Part shown: one piece after another, positions 1 through 9,220 of the stretch
Layout of the letters: every line of letters starts with the position of its first letter
How positions within the stretch are numbered: position 1 is the first letter of the stretch
DNA from: Porphyromonadaceae bacterium UBA4259
Lineage (GTDB): Bacteria; Bacteroidota; Bacteroidia; Bacteroidales; Muribaculaceae
Direction: 5' to 3'
NCBI GenBank assembly: GCA_002396125.1
Contig: DGWL01000102.1
Coordinates: 1 to 51,609 of the forward strand
DNA: 51,609 nucleotides
Notes under the pieces: model-generated
Told to the model about the DNA's origin: nothing
Seen by the model: the letters and a program-made list of their open reading frames with translations, nothing else
Database searches by the model: none
Position numbers and translations under genes: made by a program

Positions 1-1087
1 TGCCTATGCTGCACAAGCTATTGACTTGGCACGCTCCCAGACCGTGAACTTCACCTGGTCGCAACCCGACTATGGAGGCTTCCCTGTGGCTTGTGAATAT
101 ACTGTTGAGGTTTCGGCCACTAATCAGTGGACCACTCCCTATAGCGCCGAGGTTGCCGACGACAGTGGCGCAACTCAGTGCGACTACTATACTTTTGAAA
201 ACGTCTTCAGCACCTGCGAAGCTAAAATCAACGCTCAGGACTTGGCTAAGGCCCTGGTGGTGATTTGCAACTACGTGGATGGCCAGGTTCCTGCCCAGCA
301 GGAAGTCTATGCCCGCGTTAAGGCTAACACCGCTGGTGCTCAAGAGGTCGTTTCTAATGTGGTGAAACTCCTGGTTAATCCTTACTACATCGAGCTCAAG
401 CCTGCTCCTGTCCAAATATGGTGGCTCACCGGTAATTTTGTGGCTACCAACCACTGGACTAACACCGGTAGTATGGATAATCCTCCCTACGGAGACATGG
501 GTATGATACCAATGTATCCACAGCCAGGAGCCGACGTTGACATGGATGGCAACACAATTCTTGAGTATTCAGGCTGGTTCGTTGGTGGCGAGGGCTTCAA
601 GATCATCGCTCCCGAGGGATTGAGCAACTGGAATTACGGCATGTGCGGCGGCGACGAGACCGGCGGACAGACCTACCGTGATGGTGGCGATGACCCAGGC
701 GACATCAAGGTGAGCGAGAGCGGTTACTATCGCATCGTGCTCAACACAGCTACCAAGACCATGACCATGGAGAAGATAGAATCCATTAAGGGTGTCTTCA
801 CCACCATCTGCATGCCTGGCACCTTCGTTTCATGGGATCCCGACACCAGCCCAATGACCTCGATGGGCAGTGTTGAGAACCACGACTGGTATGCCAAGAT
901 TACCTGTGACAGCGATGGTGAGCTCAAGTTCACTAACGGCACTTGGGACGTGAACTGGGGTAATCCTGTCGACTTCCCATTGGGCATTGGCTCACAAGGC
1001 GCCGATAATATCAAAGTCAAGGCAGGTACTTACCATGTTTACTTCAACGACATCAGTGGTATCTACAACTTTATTGCTATTGAGTAA
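1..1087 (+). CDS. SusE-like outer-membrane glycan-binding protein, 5' partial
   Basis: The frame is open from the left edge, so the start, signal peptide and lipobox lie outside; the TTG at 26 is only an internal codon. The visible N-terminal part (LARSQTVNFTW...) is the Ig-like SusE N-terminal domain. Two carbohydrate-binding-like beta domains follow, with Trp-rich repeats such as SNWNYGMCGG and GTWDVNWGN. In Sus systems such proteins are surface lipoproteins that bind starch or other glycans beside the SusC/SusD transporter. A second related gene follows 99 bp downstream, as expected for a SusE/SusF pair. The actual glycan cannot be read from this fragment. Confidence 0.85.
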   Translation, partial: AYAAQAIDLARSQTVNFTWSQPDYGGFPVACEYTVEVSATNQWTTPYSAEVADDSGATQCDYYTFENVFSTCEAKINAQDLAKALVVICNYVDGQVPAQQEVYARVKANTAGAQEVVSNVVKLLVNPYYIELKPAPVQIWWLTGNFVATNHWTNTGSMDNPPYGDMGMIPMYPQPGADVDMDGNTILEYSGWFVGGEGFKIIAPEGLSNWNYGMCGGDETGGQTYRDGGDDPGDIKVSESGYYRIVLNTATKTMTMEKIESIKGVFTTICMPGTFVSWDPDTSPMTSMGSVENHDWYAKITCDSDGELKFTNGTWDVNWGNPVDFPLGIGSQGADNIKVKAGTYHVYFNDISGIYNFIAIE

Positions 1088-1105
1088 TTAATGAACCAAT
1101 AAAAC

Positions 1106-1160
1106 ATTGACGACGGATCTGGGGCGGACAACTCGCTCCGCTCCACAGCCCCGAGTCAAT
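1106..1160 (+). other. Intercistronic stem-loop between the two Sus genes
   Basis: An outer ATTGAC/GTCAAT stem (1106-1111 with 1155-1160) encloses an 8-bp GC-rich stem (GGGGCGGA at 1121-1128 with TCCGCTCC at 1137-1144, one G-U pair). There is no U-run, so it is unlikely to be a full terminator. It could stabilise the mRNA ends or tune expression of the second gene. Confidence 0.45.
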
Positions 1161-1186
1161 CTTAAAAGAAGAAATAAACGAACAAC

Positions 1187-2533
1187 ATGAAAAAGTTATT
1201 TTATATTTTAGGTATTGGTTTGCTCATGGCAAGCTGTACCGAGGACTTTAAGGACTGGGCCGACCCTCAGAGCAACACTGAGAACGGCAAGAGTGCTACT
1301 GCTACCGCAGTGGCAGCAGGAGCTATCGACTTCACTGCCATCAACACCGACAGCATCCAGCTCTTCACGCCCACCTACACTATTGAAGAAGGCGTTACCG
1401 CCAGCAACCAACTCACCATCTACGGTGCCGACAAGAGCGAGGGCATCGCTGTTGCCACCGACGAGTTTGGCCGCGTGAAGGCTAGTGACCTGCGCGACGC
1501 CATCGAGAAGCTCTACGGCGTTACCGAGGGCACCTTCGAGGTTCCTTTCAACGTGTTCACCACTCTCACCGACAATGGCCAGGCATTCAGCAGTGCAGGC
1601 GACTTGGTTACCAACGTGACCATGGCAGCCGGTGTTTACATGGTAGTCGACGGTGTGAACAAAGCTATGGAACTCTCGGGCGACAATCAATACACTATCA
1701 CCGTTGATGTTCCCAAGGTTGACAACGTGAAGCAGTCAATGAGCTTCCACTTCCTGCCATTCAACTACCTCAGCAACGAGGCCGAGGGCAAGTTGGGCAG
1801 CAGCGAGGAGACCTATGGCTTCATCATGGGCGGCAACCTGGCTCAGGGTGCCGACGCTTTTGAGATTAAGCTCGACCCCGATGATGAGTTCAACCAGTAC
1901 ACCATCACCGTTAACACCAGCAAGATGACCTATGAGATTGGTGGTATTGCCTATGCCGACATGATTTGGCAAGCCGGTAACGCCAACGGATGGGGTTCTC
2001 ATGCAGCCGGCCTCAAGAACCAGGGCTGGAAGGCTCCAAAGAACGATGGTGACTACTACGGCTTCATGTATCTCAACGGCGAGTTCAAGTTCCGCAGCCA
2101 GCAAAACAGCTGGGACGCTCCCGACTGGGGTATTGGCGCTAGCGAGGGCACTCTGGCAGTTCAGAGTGGCAACCTAAGTGCCGATGCAGGTTTCTACATG
2201 GTTAACGCTAACCTTGCCAACATGACCTACAGCCTCACTCCTATCACCACTATCGGTGTGATTGGTGGCTTCAACGGCTGGGCAAGCGACTATGTTAAAC
2301 TTCAGTACAACACCGCAACCGGTGCATGGGAAGGCAATTGCGATATTCCCGCAGGCACTGAGTTCAAGTTCCGCGCCAACGATGGCTGGGACATCAACTG
2401 GGGTGGCGACATCAACAACCTGAGCTTCGATGGTGGCAACATCACTCTCGATACCTCTGCCAACTACTTCATCCAGCTCTACATCACCTATCAGGGTGAC
2501 TTCCACGTTGTGTTCACTCCCGTCATCAACTAA
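1187..2533 (+). CDS. SusF/SusE-family outer-membrane lipoprotein
   Basis: 448 aa. A lipoprotein signal peptide ends in LMASC, and the residues after the Cys (TEDFKDW) are acidic, which fits the Bacteroidetes surface-export signal. An N-terminal region without clear motifs (about 30-240) precedes two SusF/SusE-type carbohydrate-binding modules: one around 255-350 with Trp-rich motifs (GNANGWGSH, WDAPDWG), one around 352-448 with GGFNGWASD and GWDINWGGD. Aromatic residues in such loops stack on sugar rings. The gene follows the SusE-like gene by 99 bp, probably in one operon, and ends just before a strong terminator. Expected role: surface capture of glycan for the SusCD transporter encoded upstream. 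Confidence 0.87.
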   Translation: MKKLFYILGIGLLMASCTEDFKDWADPQSNTENGKSATATAVAAGAIDFTAINTDSIQLFTPTYTIEEGVTASNQLTIYGADKSEGIAVATDEFGRVKASDLRDAIEKLYGVTEGTFEVPFNVFTTLTDNGQAFSSAGDLVTNVTMAAGVYMVVDGVNKAMELSGDNQYTITVDVPKVDNVKQSMSFHFLPFNYLSNEAEGKLGSSEETYGFIMGGNLAQGADAFEIKLDPDDEFNQYTITVNTSKMTYEIGGIAYADMIWQAGNANGWGSHAAGLKNQGWKAPKNDGDYYGFMYLNGEFKFRSQQNSWDAPDWGIGASEGTLAVQSGNLSADAGFYMVNANLANMTYSLTPITTIGVIGGFNGWASDYVKLQYNTATGAWEGNCDIPAGTEFKFRANDGWDINWGGDINNLSFDGGNITLDTSANYFIQLYITYQGDFHVVFTPVIN

Positions 2534-2568
2534 AGTTTAACCGGGACTATATAACCCAACATCCATAA

Positions 2569-2607
2569 AACAGGCTTTCCCCAAGTTGCGGGAAAGCCTG
2601 TTTTTTT
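2569..2607 (+). terminator. Rho-independent terminator of the Sus-like operon
   Basis: A perfect 11-bp stem (CAGGCTTTCCC at 2571-2581 with GGGAAAGCCTG at 2590-2600) with an 8-nt loop and seven T. It closes the operon 36 bp after the lipoprotein stop. The rest of 2608-2773 holds nothing convincing. Confidence 0.9.
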
Positions 2608-2773
2608 ACTAGTGTTCGATTACAGTTTTTAAATCTTCTGCTATGTGGTGATATTCAATGCAATAATGGCAGGAATAAGAAATGGGGCTTACTTTTGTGA
2701 TAAGGTGGATTTCAGCCTTAATTATTTATTGAAATTAATGGAGAAAATTAATGTAGATGTGGTTCCTAGCTCT

Positions 2774-4048
2774 TTAAAAGTTGAAGCCGGCCACTAGTGT
2801 AAGGTCTTCGGTGGAGTTGACAAAGTTGTGGTCTTTGCTGTGATAGAAGTGCGCGTCGATAATGAATTGGAGTCCGTAGAAGAAATTGCGTGAGCGATGC
2901 ACCAGACCCAGTCGTCCGCGCAGGTCAAACGACATCATGTTGCGACTGCCGTCGACCGAGTCGGCAAACGAATGGTTGAGACCAATCGATGGCGCCGCGG
3001 TGACATTAAAGAGCCAATTGCGGTGAAATACCCAGTTGTAGGCATAACCGGCAAGCAAACTATAGACGCGATAGTGATACTTATACACGATGGGCACACC
3101 ATTATTAGGCAAGAACGGTTTCATGTCATGATCCAGGTAGTTGAAGTCAATCTCCACATTTTGAGAGGTAACGAGAACACCGGCGATGACTGTGCCGGCG
3201 CTGCGTTTTTGAATCTTGGAATAGCTATAGGCCGCAGCTTGTGAATACTTGCGGTGATTAAAGAAGTAATAAAGGTCAAATCCCGTCGATTCCCTTTCCA
3301 GTCCATTGAATTGCTTGTCGATTGTCTTGCCCTTGTTGTAATCGCCAAAGCGGTGGATGTTGACAGTGCCAGTGTTGCGGCTGTGATAGGCTTCAAACGA
3401 GAAACGTGATGTGGCAAATGTCATCTCCCACTTCTTGTGGCGAGTGGGGTCGCCGCCAAAGACGTTGTCGAGGTCGAACATATAGGTGTAGCCTATGCCT
3501 AAATAAGAAAAGCCAATGCCAATGTTGGATGTGATATTGGAGTTCATGTACACTTTCATTCCCTGATTGGCAATGGTTCCGCCATAGCTATCAATCCAAT
3601 CGTTGTTCTTGATGATGATGCGGTAGTTCTTTTTTACCGAAGCCACATAGGCCGTGTCGTAGTTGTTGAAGGCCTTGGTGTAGAAGCGGTAGACCTTGGC
3701 TGCGAAGTTGAGGAGTCCCGGCAACTTCACAGTGGGGTCGGTGAAGAAACCAAAACGTCCATTGACAATGCAACGACGCCAGTAATCGTCGTCGCGAGTG
3801 GTGTCGAAGGGGATTGCGTTGATGCTGTCGCGAATGTGCTTGAGAAAAACTTTGCGGTCGGCAATGTCGCTCGTGGGTGAGCTTCCGCGATGGAAGGCGG
3901 CACTGTCGACTGCCAAGCTCGACACCGGGGCTTTTGCCTTGTAGCTACTGCTATCTACCGCACCCCCTGCCCGGTAATCAAGGTTTGTGGTGGCGGCAAG
4001 ATTTAGCGCAATGAGGAGGAATAATATGGTTAGGATTTGCTTCTTCAT
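2774..4048 (-). CDS. DUF4421 family protein, probable envelope beta-barrel
   Basis: 424 aa with a signal peptide (about 1-19, hydrophobic core ILTILFLLIALNLAA). The mature part matches the DUF4421 family as remembered: a short helical region (DDYWRRCIVNGRFGFF), then alternating aromatic/polar strands (IGIGFSYLGIGYTYMFDLD) and a final barrel-like strand ending in F (LTLVAGFNF). This suggests an outer-membrane barrel, but the family has no established function. The start ATG overlaps the end of the upstream TamB-like gene by 4 bp, so the two are translationally coupled and probably act together in envelope assembly. Confidence 0.75.
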   Translation of the reverse strand: MKKQILTILFLLIALNLAATTNLDYRAGGAVDSSSYKAKAPVSSLAVDSAAFHRGSSPTSDIADRKVFLKHIRDSINAIPFDTTRDDDYWRRCIVNGRFGFFTDPTVKLPGLLNFAAKVYRFYTKAFNNYDTAYVASVKKNYRIIIKNNDWIDSYGGTIANQGMKVYMNSNITSNIGIGFSYLGIGYTYMFDLDNVFGGDPTRHKKWEMTFATSRFSFEAYHSRNTGTVNIHRFGDYNKGKTIDKQFNGLERESTGFDLYYFFNHRKYSQAAAYSYSKIQKRSAGTVIAGVLVTSQNVEIDFNYLDHDMKPFLPNNGVPIVYKYHYRVYSLLAGYAYNWVFHRNWLFNVTAAPSIGLNHSFADSVDGSRNMMSFDLRGRLGLVHRSRNFFYGLQFIIDAHFYHSKDHNFVNSTEDLTLVAGFNF

Positions 4049-7000
4049 GGGGCGGTAGTAGTGGCGGTGCCGGCCGGGCGGCGAGTGTTAAACTTAATCA
4101 AGGTATCGGATGGAGCTTGAACGGGCACTACTGGCGGTGTGGTGTCGGCAGGCGAGTGTTTCTTGCCGAAGAGGCGGTCGAAGTCGTGCTTAAACACAAC
4201 CCCCACGCCCTGTGTGGTCATGGCATTGCGCACGTAGTAGTTTTGATCGTTAAAGTGGTTATAGGCCTTGAGGCGAATCGAGCCCTTGCGGTTGAGCAGG
4301 TACTCTAGGTCAAAGTCGCCAATGAAGTTGCTGTTGCGCGTGTTATAGGTATTATCGCGGTAGCCGAAGTTGCCGTTGAAGATAAGGCGGTTGTTGAGCA
4401 GCTGGCTCGAGAGTGCCAGGTCAACCTCCATGTCGCTGAAATCGCCCTTGTTGCTGCGGAAGTTTGGCGAGATTTGCCAGTTGTCGCTAATCTGCCCAAG
4501 GATGCTCGACAGCTGCGACGATATGGTCGACGACGCCACCGAGGTGAGCTGGTTGTTATTGTTGCGCGACTGCATGTAGTCGGGGGTGTAGAAGCGGTTC
4601 AGGGCGAGCAGGTATATGATTTGCCTGTTCATCATCTCGTCGGTGCTGATCACGCTCTTCACCTTGCGGTAGGCATCGCTGGTGAGAGTGGGGAACTCTA
4701 GGTCGAACGACAACTCGGGCTCGCTGATGCCACCCTTCACGCGCAGCAAAGCGTTGACAGGCACATTGGTGCGATTGATGTCGCGGTCGGTTGAGAAGGA
4801 GTCGTCAAGGTCGCTCAGGTTGGCGTTGAGCGAGTAGATGGCATTGATGTCGAGAATGGCGTTATATGGGTCGCCATCGAAGCTGATGGTGCTGCCGTTC
4901 CTGATGGTGAAGTCCTTGATGATGATGTCCTGAAGAGTAAAGTTATAGGATCCTTTTTCAAGAGTGTATTTTCCAAACATGCCAAACGACTCGTCGATGC
5001 TGTTGTAGTTGATGCGCAGGTTACCCGACCCGTAGGTGCGGATGCGGTCGCCGCCCACGGGGTCCATCACGAGGACAATCTCAGCCTCGGGAGTTATGTC
5101 GGCTTGCAGGTCGATGCTGTATTGAGTGGGTGCCGACTGCTGCTGGGCGGTGTTCTCAATCTTTTGCGCCAACTGCCGCACAATCTCGGGCACAGTGTCG
5201 GTGGCAATGGTGTCGACAGCGGTTATCGGCGGCGCGTTGAGACGGTCGCGGTCGCGGAAGGTGATGAAATTATACTCACTTGCCTCCTGAGTGTCGCTCA
5301 ACACAAATGTGAACTTGCTGCCTGCGGCACTCTCCATGTTCACGTCGATGCGCACCTCGCCCGGCTCGCCGGCAATAATCGCCGACCCGTTGCCGTAGAC
5401 GGTGCCATACCAGTCGGCATTCATTGCGGGAGTGATGTCATAGACGAGGAAGTTGCGGGCATCGGTGATGGTGAAGTTGAACTCGGGGTTGTGAAAAGCG
5501 TCGTGCTTGAGATAGCCATTGAGGTGGGCCGTGTGATTGTCACGGTCACGAATGGTGATGTTGCCGAAGTCGATGTAGCCCGGGCGAATGTGAACCGAGT
5601 CGGTGCAGGTATAATAGGTGTTGGTGTAACCCACGCGAATGCCGAAGTCCTCGGCATAGACATCACCCTCCAGGTCGATTGTCTTGAAGTTACCGTCAAG
5701 CACCGCATGCCCCGACACCAAGCCGTGCACCTCGTTGGTAAAAGCTTCCATGAACGGCTTCATGAACTCAACATTGGCCTTGTCGGCGTCGAAGACGATG
5801 TGCAGCGAGTCGTCGGCAGCAAAAATCTTGCCGTCGATATAGGTGTGGCGGCCGTTCTTCTGCGCGAGGTCGCACTTGAGCGCCACGGCTGTGTTCTCCA
5901 CGTCGAAGTGGCTTTCAATGTCGCCGTCGCCCATCATGGCGCCGTTGTAGGTCATGTTTTCCACGTGCAGGCGGTCGGTGTAGATGCGTGGCGACTTGGA
6001 GTAGACATCGGCAAGCTGGAACTCTCCTGTAGCGCTGCCGCCAAATGTCACATGGTTTATCTTCAGCGTCTCAAAGATGTAGTCGAGATGGATGTTCTGC
6101 AGTGCCACGGTGAGCATGTCGCTCGGGTCGCGCGACACGCGGCCGGCAATCTTGATGAACTGGTCGGCACAAGAGCCTTCAATGCCCTCCACGTCGAGAG
6201 CGCCGCCATGGTAGCTTAGGCTACCCTCATTCACATTCCACACTGTGTCGTTGACCACAACCTCGGTGGGATTGACATTGACCGTCGTCATGAACTTGTC
6301 ATCACTGTCGCGTCCCAGCAGTGCCGAGAGACTCACGTTGCCATGATAGTCGGTGGGCCGGTTAAAGTTCCACCCCAGGTTGGCGTCAACGACATCGTTA
6401 ACGGCGTTGGCATCGAGATTGATGGCAATGTTGCCCTTCTTGTTGGGCATGATGGTTTGCGCGTGCAATGTCACGTTGTCGGCATCGGCGGCTTTAGCCA
6501 CGTGTAGCCTTGTGCCTTCTATAATCTTGTTGCCCTGTTGCAGGTAGGGCAAGTTGACGTCGGCGTTGAGCTCACCCAGCCGCTCATTGAACGAGCCGTC
6601 GATAGTTGCCTTGTAGATGAGCTTGACGGGCAACTTGACATAGGAAGAGATGTAGTTGTCAAACTCATCGTTGGGTTCGACAACAAAGTTGAAAGTGAAG
6701 TTGTTGTCGCCGGTGCTGGGTGGTATGTGCCCATGCATGAACTGTGGGAAACAATGTGATGCGATGCTCTTGAACGCCGGAACCAAGCTCTTGAAATCGT
6801 AGTTGCCTTCAATTGAGCCATGCAGGAAATCGGTGTTTATGTCAATGTTCTTGGCCCCGTCGCCACTGCTGGCGTTGAGGGTGAAGTTGCTCAAGTGGAA
6901 CCCCTTGCCGGTGTTGCTGTTGATAAACGACACATTGTCGATTGCCACGTTGCCGGCCAGGTTGTCGAGGTCGTTGCCTGTCACAGCGCCGTGAGCGGTG

Positions 7001-8661
7001 AGGTTGAGATTGTTGGCGGGATACTTGTTGGTGAGATTGAGCTTGGCAAAGTTCACGTTCTTTGCCACGATGTCGAAGTCGTAGCTCGACGCGGTGCCAT
7101 TGAGCGTTGCCCGCCCGTTGAGGTCGACCTTGCCGTTGGGGTCGTTGATGGCAAGGGTGCCGCTGTAGGTGTTATGGTCGATGTCGACGTTAGCATCAAC
7201 GTTGTGGTAACGGTAACCCTTGAGGTCGATGTGGTCGACATGACCTGTAACGTTGCCCACCAGAGCGTTATCGGCAGTGACAACTCCATCCACGTTCACG
7301 TTCATCGCCACGTTGCCTAGCAGGTCGGTCTTAGCTAGCAGATTGCCAAGTTCCAGACCGTCGGTCTTGACGTTGGCATTCACACGTCGTGTGCCGCCAT
7401 CGTGAGCATACTGGCCATTCACAGCCACGTTGCCCATTGCGGTGGCAAGAGTGGCATCGGTCTTGATGTGGTCAACGTTGCCCTGAGCCGAGCCCTGCAA
7501 GTGCAAGTCGCCACACTTGTCGACAATGGCCTGCACATTGGGCGGCAGTTGGGCAAAGTTGCGGGTGAGGCGCGCAATCTCGCCTCGCGAAGCCTGCAAG
7601 TCGATGTGGCGCACATCAAAGTCCATGGCGCGCGGTGTGCGGTAGTTGGCGGCAGAGCCTTCAAGGTCGAGCTTGAGGCCTCCGTCCTGAGCATTAATGT
7701 TGAGTCGCCGCACATCGAGCTTGTCGCGCGACGCTGTGGCGTCGATAGTGAAATTGATGGGCTCAGTCCACTGCCCCAACCGTGGCTCAAAGGTCTTGAG
7801 GTCGGCAAGAGTGATGTGGTTATCGGTCATATCGAGCACCAGTGGCTGCACTTTTATCTCGTTGATGGCATTGCTCAACGAGGAGTAGTGGAAAGTGGCG
7901 TCGGCGGGAGCAATGTGTGTGCCAGGCAAGTCCACCACCAGATTCTTGATTTCGGCACGCGTATCATCAATCTTGAAATCGCCCCCCAAGTGCCTGAGTT
8001 GCAATCCGTTTTTCTCGTTAAGCGACAGGTTGTTGAGATTGACAATAAAGTCGTTGTTCTTGATGCGTGGCAGCACCACGTCGGCTGTAACGTCGCTCAT
8101 TTTAATGTGGTTGGCATCGAAGCGTCCGCTCGCCAGGTGTGGCTCATTGAGCACGTCATAGCTCAATTGAGTGTTGCGAATCACGGCGTTGTGAATCTTT
8201 ATATCAAAGGGTGTGGGCGGCTTGCCGGGCTCACCTTTGAGCTTGTCGATAACAAACTGCAGATTGGTGGGGCTGTTCTTGTCGGGGCGTGTCACCGTGC
8301 CGCGCAGGCCGTCAATCTCGGCATAGTTTATCACCACCTTGTGTTTCACAATCAAGTCGTAGAGGCTCACGCCAGCACCGAGCTTGTCAACCTTGATGAG
8401 GTCGCCTCCATTCTGGTCGGGGATGCTAACACCGGTGAGCACCACCTGGTTGAAAGGAGATATCCTCAATGCGTCGATGGTGACGTGGGTTTCAAGAAAC
8501 TTGCTGAGCTCACGCTCGCCCACCGCCTTGATCTTATTTTGGAAATAGGGCATGCTCACGCCCACATAGATGGCGCTATAAGCCACTACCAGCAGCACAA
8601 CCACCGTCATGATGGTCGCCCGCAGGGTATTGTATGTCCATCGCAGAGCTTGATGCATCAA
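4045..8661 (-). CDS. TamB-like (DUF490/AsmA-type) translocation and assembly module protein
   Basis: 1538 aa. One N-terminal membrane anchor (about 14-34, MTVVVLLVVAYSAIYVGV), then more than 1000 residues of repetitive beta structure full of N/D-rich strands, as in AsmA/TamB bridge proteins that span the periplasm. The C-terminal DUF490/TamB domain (about 1130-1470) is recognisable from GSGNLRINYNSIDESFGMFG and KGSYNFTLQDIIIKDFTI. A Pro/Thr-rich tail ends the protein. Known relatives take part in outer-membrane protein assembly or lipid transport between the membranes. The overlapping downstream DUF4421 barrel may be its outer-membrane partner; that is inference. A -7-like box (TAACTTTG) lies on the minus strand at 8691-8698. 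Confidence 0.85.
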   Translation of the reverse strand: MMHQALRWTYNTLRATIMTVVVLLVVAYSAIYVGVSMPYFQNKIKAVGERELSKFLETHVTIDALRISPFNQVVLTGVSIPDQNGGDLIKVDKLGAGVSLYDLIVKHKVVINYAEIDGLRGTVTRPDKNSPTNLQFVIDKLKGEPGKPPTPFDIKIHNAVIRNTQLSYDVLNEPHLASGRFDANHIKMSDVTADVVLPRIKNNDFIVNLNNLSLNEKNGLQLRHLGGDFKIDDTRAEIKNLVVDLPGTHIAPADATFHYSSLSNAINEIKVQPLVLDMTDNHITLADLKTFEPRLGQWTEPINFTIDATASRDKLDVRRLNINAQDGGLKLDLEGSAANYRTPRAMDFDVRHIDLQASRGEIARLTRNFAQLPPNVQAIVDKCGDLHLQGSAQGNVDHIKTDATLATAMGNVAVNGQYAHDGGTRRVNANVKTDGLELGNLLAKTDLLGNVAMNVNVDGVVTADNALVGNVTGHVDHIDLKGYRYHNVDANVDIDHNTYSGTLAINDPNGKVDLNGRATLNGTASSYDFDIVAKNVNFAKLNLTNKYPANNLNLTAHGAVTGNDLDNLAGNVAIDNVSFINSNTGKGFHLSNFTLNASSGDGAKNIDINTDFLHGSIEGNYDFKSLVPAFKSIASHCFPQFMHGHIPPSTGDNNFTFNFVVEPNDEFDNYISSYVKLPVKLIYKATIDGSFNERLGELNADVNLPYLQQGNKIIEGTRLHVAKAADADNVTLHAQTIMPNKKGNIAINLDANAVNDVVDANLGWNFNRPTDYHGNVSLSALLGRDSDDKFMTTVNVNPTEVVVNDTVWNVNEGSLSYHGGALDVEGIEGSCADQFIKIAGRVSRDPSDMLTVALQNIHLDYIFETLKINHVTFGGSATGEFQLADVYSKSPRIYTDRLHVENMTYNGAMMGDGDIESHFDVENTAVALKCDLAQKNGRHTYIDGKIFAADDSLHIVFDADKANVEFMKPFMEAFTNEVHGLVSGHAVLDGNFKTIDLEGDVYAEDFGIRVGYTNTYYTCTDSVHIRPGYIDFGNITIRDRDNHTAHLNGYLKHDAFHNPEFNFTITDARNFLVYDITPAMNADWYGTVYGNGSAIIAGEPGEVRIDVNMESAAGSKFTFVLSDTQEASEYNFITFRDRDRLNAPPITAVDTIATDTVPEIVRQLAQKIENTAQQQSAPTQYSIDLQADITPEAEIVLVMDPVGGDRIRTYGSGNLRINYNSIDESFGMFGKYTLEKGSYNFTLQDIIIKDFTIRNGSTISFDGDPYNAILDINAIYSLNANLSDLDDSFSTDRDINRTNVPVNALLRVKGGISEPELSFDLEFPTLTSDAYRKVKSVISTDEMMNRQIIYLLALNRFYTPDYMQSRNNNNQLTSVASSTISSQLSSILGQISDNWQISPNFRSNKGDFSDMEVDLALSSQLLNNRLIFNGNFGYRDNTYNTRNSNFIGDFDLEYLLNRKGSIRLKAYNHFNDQNYYVRNAMTTQGVGVVFKHDFDRLFGKKHSPADTTPPVVPVQAPSDTLIKFNTRRPAGTATTTAP

Positions 8662-8733
8662 CTATAATTTATACTAAGCATTAAAACCTACAAAGTTATG
8701 TAGAATTTTATAAATATTCCACCCTACCCCTTC

Positions 8734-8782
8734 AAAAAAAACAAAAAAAATCGCCAACCACTCATTAACAAGTGATTAGCGA
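8734..8782 (-). terminator. Terminator downstream of the CAT tRNA
   Basis: On the minus strand, a 12-bp stem (TCGCTAATCACT with AGTGGTTGGCGA, three G-U pairs, 8751-8782) is followed by a run of T broken by single bases (8734-8750). It begins about 10 nt after the tRNA 3' end. Confidence 0.85.
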
Positions 8783-8792
8783 CTTGGAAGCG

Positions 8793-8866
8793 TGGTCCCA
8801 CTTGGGCTTGAACCAAGGACTCCCTGATTATGAGTCAGGTGCTCTAACCAACTGAGCTATGGGACC
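8793..8866 (-). tRNA. tRNA with CAT anticodon (Ile2 or elongator Met)
   Basis: A complete cloverleaf on the minus strand: perfect 7-bp acceptor stem (GGTCCCA/TGGGACC), D-stem GCTC/GAGC, anticodon stem CCTGA/TCAGG with loop CTCATAA (anticodon at 8830-8832), T-stem CTTGG/CCAAG with loop TTCAAGC, discriminator A. CCA is not encoded. CAT can mean elongator Met, or Ile2 if lysidine-modified; the sequence alone does not settle it. It is not an initiator by its acceptor end, because position 1 is paired. Confidence 0.93.
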
Positions 8867-8897
8867 GCTTGCGACCCACTGGAGTCAAAAGCGACTG

Positions 8898-8929
8898 CAA
8901 AATTACATCTTTTTTTTTAAACCTCCAAG
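8898..8929 (-). promoter_or_regulatory. Promoter of the CAT tRNA
   Basis: Minus-strand -7 box TAATTTTG (8898-8905) with CTTG 20 nt upstream (8926-8929), matching the Bacteroidetes TTTG-N(19-21)-TAnnTTTG pattern at 3 of 4 positions in the -33 box. It lies about 30 nt before the tRNA 5' end. The 14-bp -7 region is identical to the one before the Gln tRNA. Confidence 0.65.
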
Positions 8930-8992
8930 CGATTGCCTATTTTTTTTCACTTTAAAATAGTCACTGCAGTAGCACAAACGGAGTATTCACAA

Positions 8993-9031
8993 CCAAAGAG
9001 GGCCAAGCAGTTAATTGCTTGACCCTCTTGG
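8993..9031 (-). terminator. Hairpin after the Gln tRNA
   Basis: A long inverted repeat (8993-9010 with 9015-9031, TTAA loop) lies 3 nt beyond the tRNA 3' end. The stem is about 16 bp with a few mismatches. There is no good T-run, so it may act as a processing or weak termination signal. Confidence 0.5.
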
Positions 9032-9033
9032 AG

Positions 9034-9104
9034 TTGTCCTACCCGGACTCGAACCAGGAAATGCGGCACCAAAAACCGTTGTGTTACCATTACACTATAG
9101 GACA
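9034..9104 (-). tRNA. tRNA-Gln (TTG)
   Basis: Cloverleaf on the minus strand: acceptor TGTCCTA/TAGGACA, short D-arm (GTGT/ACAC), anticodon loop TTTTGGT with anticodon TTG (9070-9072), T-arm with loop TTCGAGT, discriminator A, no encoded CCA. The anticodon stem is weak: one A-C mismatch at 27-43 and a T-G wobble at 31-39. A starting U1 is typical of bacterial tRNA-Gln. Confidence 0.93.
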
Positions 9105-9143
9105 ATCTTAACATCATGAGACCGCGAAGTCCCAAATGCGGTG

Positions 9144-9175
9144 CAAAATTACATCAGTTCGTGCAATCTACCAAA
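9144..9175 (-). promoter_or_regulatory. Promoter of the Gln tRNA
   Basis: A full match to the Bacteroidetes promoter on the minus strand: TTTG (9172-9175), 20-nt spacer, TAATTTTG (9144-9151). It ends about 40 nt before the tRNA 5' end. Confidence 0.8.
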
Positions 9176-9220
9176 TTTTTTAGGATTTTTTTTATCTTTG
9201 GCGATTTTTTCGCACTAATT

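Noticed and set aside
2666..2797. 43-codon plus-strand frame after the Sus operon
   Set aside because: It overlaps the end of the DUF4421 gene, has no homology I can recognise, and the only support is an isolated TACTTTTG box inside it. Probably chance.
8793..8866. Initiator tRNA-Met
   Set aside because: The 1-72 pair is matched, unlike initiator tRNAs. Elongator Met or Ile2 remain possible.
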